A DNA stretch of 64,000 nt from Pseudomonas yamanorum (GTDB lineage Bacteria > Pseudomonadota > Gammaproteobacteria > Pseudomonadales > Pseudomonadaceae). Of this stretch, positions 61,023 to 64,000 are shown piece by piece. Under the pieces are notes generated by a model. That model saw only the letters and a program-made list of their open reading frames with translations. It was not told the origin of the DNA and made no database searches. Each line of letters opens with the position of its first letter. Within the stretch, counting starts at the first letter, position 1. The DNA lies in the NCBI RefSeq assembly GCF_013386765.1, contig NZ_JACARE010000053.1, positions 25,210 to 89,209 of the forward strand. The letters run 5' to 3'. The position numbers were made by a program, and so were the translations under genes.

Positions 61023-62186
61023 TCAGCGGGTTTCGTTAAACAGTTCGCGACCGATCAGCATGCGTCGGATCTCACTGGTGCCAGCACCGATTTCATACAG
61101 CTTGGCGTCACGCAACAGACGGCCAGCCGGGAATTCATTGATATAGCCATTGCCGCCGAGAATCTGGATCGCGTCGAGGGCCATTTGGGTCGCACGTTCG
61201 GCGCTGTAGAGGATCACCCCGGCGGCGTCCTTGCGCGTGGTCTCGCCGCGCTCGCAAGCCTGGGCCACTGCATACAGGTAAGCGCGGCTGGCGTTGAGCT
61301 GGGTGTACATGTCGGCGACCTTGCCCTGGATCAGCTGGAACTCGCCGATGCTCTGGCCGAACTGCTTGCGGTCGTGGATGTAGGGCACGATCAGGTCCAT
61401 GCAGGCCTGCATGATCCCGGTGGGGCCACCGGACAGCACCACGCGCTCGTAGTCGAGGCCGCTCATCAGCACTTTCACGCCGCCATTCAGCGCGCCGAGG
61501 ATGTTTTCTTCCGGCACTTCGACGTCGTCGAAAAACAGCTCGCAGGTGTTGGAGCCGCGCATGCCGAGCTTGTCGAACTTGTTGCTGCGGCTGAAGCCCT
61601 TCGAGTCGCGTTCGACGATAAACGCGGTGATGCCGTGGGCCCCCTTTTCCAGGTCGGTCTTGGCGTAGATCACGTAGGTGTTGGCGTCGGGGCCGTTGGT
61701 GATCCAGGTCTTGCTGCCGTTGAGCACATACACACTGCCGCGTTTATCGGCGCGCAGCTTCATGGAGACCACATCGGAGCCGGCGTTCGGCTCGCTCATG
61801 GCCAGGGCGCCGATGTGTTCGCCGCTGATCAGCCTGGGCAGGTACTTGAGTTTTTGTTCGTGGGTGCCGTTGCGGTTGATCTGGTTGACGCAGAGGTTGG
61901 AGTGCGCACCGTAGGACAACGCCACCGAAGCCGAGCCCCGGCTGATCTCTTCCATGGCCACCACGTGCGCCAGGTAGCCCAGGCCGGCGCCGCCATATTC
62001 TTCCGGCACGGTGATGCCCAGCAGGCCTATGTCGCCGAACTTGCGCCACATATCAGCGGGGAACAGGTTGTCGATGTCGATCTGCGCAGCGCGGGGCGCC
62101 AGTTCCTTGGCCACGAAGGACTGCACCTGGTCGCGCAGCATGTCGATGGTTTCACCGAGGGCGAAGTTCAGGGAGGGGTAACTCAT
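61023..62186 (-). CDS. liuA: Isovaleryl-CoA dehydrogenase
   Basis: A 387-residue FAD acyl-CoA dehydrogenase that oxidises isovaleryl-CoA to 3-methylcrotonyl-CoA. Motifs: AMSEPNAGSDVVSMKLRA, KTWITNGPDANTYVIYAKTD, YIHDRKQFGQSIGEFQLIQGKVADMYTQ, and the active-site region QILGGNGYINEFPAGRLLRDAKLYEIGAGTSE. The catalytic Glu is at the isovaleryl-type position (early, in the YERV region). First gene of the liu operon, downstream of two LiuR-type palindromes. Confidence 0.95.
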   Translation of the reverse strand: MSYPSLNFALGETIDMLRDQVQSFVAKELAPRAAQIDIDNLFPADMWRKFGDIGLLGITVPEEYGGAGLGYLAHVVAMEEISRGSASVALSYGAHSNLCVNQINRNGTHEQKLKYLPRLISGEHIGALAMSEPNAGSDVVSMKLRADKRGSVYVLNGSKTWITNGPDANTYVIYAKTDLEKGAHGITAFIVERDSKGFSRSNKFDKLGMRGSNTCELFFDDVEVPEENILGALNGGVKVLMSGLDYERVVLSGGPTGIMQACMDLIVPYIHDRKQFGQSIGEFQLIQGKVADMYTQLNASRAYLYAVAQACERGETTRKDAAGVILYSAERATQMALDAIQILGGNGYINEFPAGRLLRDAKLYEIGAGTSEIRRMLIGRELFNETR

Positions 62187-62245
62187 GGACGGGCACCTTT
62201 AGCGTTGTTTTTGTGTGGCTGATGCGCCGGAGGAGGGCGATCACC

Positions 62246-62261
62246 TTTACGTTAACGTAAA
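62246..62261. promoter_or_regulatory. LiuR-type operator, proximal to liuA
   Basis: Exact 16-bp palindrome TTTACGTTAACGTAAA, 60 bases before the liuA start. MerR-family LiuR sites have this ACGTNNACGT-like form. No liuR gene is in the window. Confidence 0.7.
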
Positions 62262-62287
62262 CTTGCGTTGCAGGGCTGTCAATCGTA

Positions 62288-62305
62288 GTTTACGTTTACG
62301 TCAAC
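62288..62305. promoter_or_regulatory. LiuR-type operator, proximal to the acyl-CoA synthetase
   Basis: Near-palindrome GTTTACGTTTACGTCAAC, 27 bases from the first operator and 27 bases before the synthetase start. Together the two sites suggest that one regulator controls both divergent genes. Confidence 0.65.
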
Positions 62306-62331
62306 CTACAAAAAAGACAACAGGGGTCGTT

Positions 62332-63963
62332 ATGGATCAACCGAATCAGAGCTACAGCCGTGGCTGCCAGGACAAGACCTTGCTGGCCATGACCATTGGC
62401 CAAGCCTTCGATGACACGGTTTCGCGCTATCCCGACGGCGAAGCGTTGGTGGTGCGCCATCAGCAGCGTCGCTACACCTGGCGGCAACTGGCCGAGACGG
62501 TTGATTTGCACGCCCGTGCGTTCCTGGCCATGGGCATGCAAACCGGCGACCGCCTGGGCATCTGGGCTCCCAACTGCGCCGAGTGGTGCATCAGCCAAAT
62601 CGCCAGCGCCAAGCTCGGGGTGATTCTGGTCAATATCAACCCGGCGTATCGCAGCAATGAGCTGGAGTACGTACTCAAGCAATCCGGTTGCCAATGGCTG
62701 GTGTGCGCCGGGTCGTTCAAGACCTCCGATTACCATGGCATGTTGCAGGAGCTGAAACCTGACTTGCGCGGCATCATCAGCCTTGATGCCACTCCACCCC
62801 CGGGGTTCACGCCCTGGTCACAATTGGCGGCCCTCGGCGCAGGCGTCCCGCCCGAGCAACTGCACACCCGCCAGGCCAGCCTGCACTTCGATCAACCCGT
62901 CAACCTCCAGTACACCTCCGGCACTACCGGCTTCCCCAAGGGCGCCACCCTCAGTCACCACAACATCCTCAATAACGGATACATGGTCGGCGAAAGCCTG
63001 GGCCTGGGCGCGCAAGACCGCCTGGTGATCCCGGTGCCGCTGTATCACTGCTTCGGCATGGTGATGGGCAATCTGGGCTGTATCACCCACGGCACCGCCA
63101 TGATCTACCCGAATGACAGCTTCGACCCGCTGCTGACCCTGGCCGCCGTCGCCGAAGAACAGGCCACCGGGCTCTACGGCGTGCCCACCATGTTTATCGC
63201 GATGCTCGATCACCCACGCCGCGCCGAGTTCGACCTGTCGCACCTGCGCACCGGGATCATGGCGGGCGCCACCTGCCCGATCGAGGTGATGCGCCGGGTC
63301 ATCAGCGAGATGCACATGAGCGAGGTGCAGATTGCCTACGGCATGACCGAAACCAGCCCGGTGTCGTTGCAGACCGGGCCGGATGACGACCTTGAGCGGC
63401 GCGTGACCACCGTCGGCCGCACCCAGCCACAGTTGGAAAGCAAGATCATCGACGAGGCGGGCAACACGGTTGCACGGGGCCAGGTGGGCGAATTGTGTAC
63501 CCGTGGCTACAGCGTGATGCTCGGTTACTGGAACAACCCCGAGGGCACCCGCGAGGCCATTGATGAGGCGGGCTGGATGCACACCGGCGACCTGGCGACC
63601 ATGGACGAGCACGGTTACGTGTGCATCGCCGGCCGCAACAAGGACATGATCATTCGCGGCGGCGAGAACGTGTACCCGCGGGAATTGGAGGAGTTCTTCT
63701 TCACGCACCCGGCGGTGGCGGATGTGCAGGTGATCGGGATTCCCGATGAGCGTTATGGCGAGGCGATCGTTGCCTGGGTCAAGTTCCATCCCGGGCATGT
63801 GGCCAATGAGCTTGAGCTGCAGACGTGGTGCAAGGGGCGGATTGCGCACTTCAAGACGCCGAAGCACTTCAAGTTCGTTGACGAGTTTCCGATGACGGTG
63901 ACGGGGAAGATTCAGAAGTTTCGGATGCGGGAAATTATGATTGAAGAGTTGAAGGGGGGGTGA
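62332..63963 (+). CDS. AMP-forming acyl-CoA synthetase
   Basis: A 543-residue ANL-superfamily enzyme that activates a carboxylic acid to its CoA thioester via an acyl-AMP. P-loop-like A3 motif YTSGTTGFPKGATLSHHN (about 195-212), A5 YGMTETSPVS, A7 MHTGDLATMD, A8 GRNKDMIIRGGENVYPRELEE, A10 Lys in TVTGKIQKF. Gene position opposite liuABCD with shared LiuR-type sites suggests a substrate in branched-chain or isoprenoid acid breakdown (for example isovalerate or 3-methylcrotonate), but this is inference. ATG 62332 has AGGGG 8 bases upstream. Confidence 0.9.
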   Translation: MDQPNQSYSRGCQDKTLLAMTIGQAFDDTVSRYPDGEALVVRHQQRRYTWRQLAETVDLHARAFLAMGMQTGDRLGIWAPNCAEWCISQIASAKLGVILVNINPAYRSNELEYVLKQSGCQWLVCAGSFKTSDYHGMLQELKPDLRGIISLDATPPPGFTPWSQLAALGAGVPPEQLHTRQASLHFDQPVNLQYTSGTTGFPKGATLSHHNILNNGYMVGESLGLGAQDRLVIPVPLYHCFGMVMGNLGCITHGTAMIYPNDSFDPLLTLAAVAEEQATGLYGVPTMFIAMLDHPRRAEFDLSHLRTGIMAGATCPIEVMRRVISEMHMSEVQIAYGMTETSPVSLQTGPDDDLERRVTTVGRTQPQLESKIIDEAGNTVARGQVGELCTRGYSVMLGYWNNPEGTREAIDEAGWMHTGDLATMDEHGYVCIAGRNKDMIIRGGENVYPRELEEFFFTHPAVADVQVIGIPDERYGEAIVAWVKFHPGHVANELELQTWCKGRIAHFKTPKHFKFVDEFPMTVTGKIQKFRMREIMIEELKGG

Positions 63964-64000
63964 GGGGGCTCTGGGTGTATATCCGTTATTTAGGTAACGG

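Overview
This window comes from a Pseudomonas chromosome, most likely the P. fluorescens group. The evidence is high GC content with GC-rich codon use, the tig-clpP-clpX-lon-hupB-ppiD order, a PrrF-type small RNA, the liu (leucine catabolism) operon, GTGGGAGC-type REP repeats, and typical Pseudomonas neighbours. About 90 percent of the window is coding, and most genes can be assigned to families.

Layout. 1-6.8 kb: an RND efflux pump gene running off the left edge, small envelope proteins, a C39-like lipoprotein without catalytic residues, pbpG and folD. 7.0-7.5 kb: a tRNA cluster (Arg, His, Leu, His). 7.9-16.4 kb: a proteostasis block of trigger factor, ClpP, ClpX, Lon (behind a heat-shock-type promoter), HU-beta and PpiD, with a degenerate tRNA-Asp-like sequence between hupB and ppiD. 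16.5-21.6 kb: a P-loop protein, NhaA, an MFS exporter with a divergent LysR regulator, and a DUF2242-like lipoprotein. 21.6-26.1 kb: a second, orphan AceE-type E1, a divergent MarR regulator, and a half-length E1-like gene; both E1-like genes have the same TTGCAATTGCAA palindrome upstream. 26.3-32.4 kb: a 28-codon gene, an AraC regulator, a nitrilase-fold protein without Cys or Lys, FadH, a PLP enzyme and a cytochrome b561.

32.5-35.2 kb is a conspicuous AT-rich island. It has about 0.7 kb of apparently empty DNA followed by two tandem paralogous genes of unknown family, whose products look like secreted effectors. 35.2-40.8 kb: the 2-aminoethylphosphonate pathway (phnX, phnW) with two related LysR regulators and an organophosphate-type MFS transporter. 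40.9-44.2 kb: a YebC-family protein, an LRR-protein kinase fusion and a ZapE/AFG1 ATPase. 44.4-50.8 kb: a complete Csu-type (archaic) chaperone-usher pilus operon with four SCPU-type subunits, chaperone, usher and two-domain tip protein. 50.8-53.8 kb: an ECF sigma/anti-sigma pair divergent from a periplasmic catalase-like protein plus cytochrome b561; both divergent promoters carry GGAATA-N15-CGTC. 53.9-56.6 kb: an M14 carboxypeptidase, a Fur-box-controlled PrrF small RNA, a small DUF6124-like protein and a LexA-fold repressor without its cleavage dyad. 56.6-64.0 kb: liuABCD, divergent from an acyl-CoA synthetase, with two LiuR-like palindromes between them.

The best candidates for something undescribed are the AT-rich paralogous pair, the MarR/E1/half-E1 regulon, the pseudo-enzymes (C39-like, nitrilase-like, S24 repressor), the tRNA-Asp-like element, and the 28-residue peptide gene.
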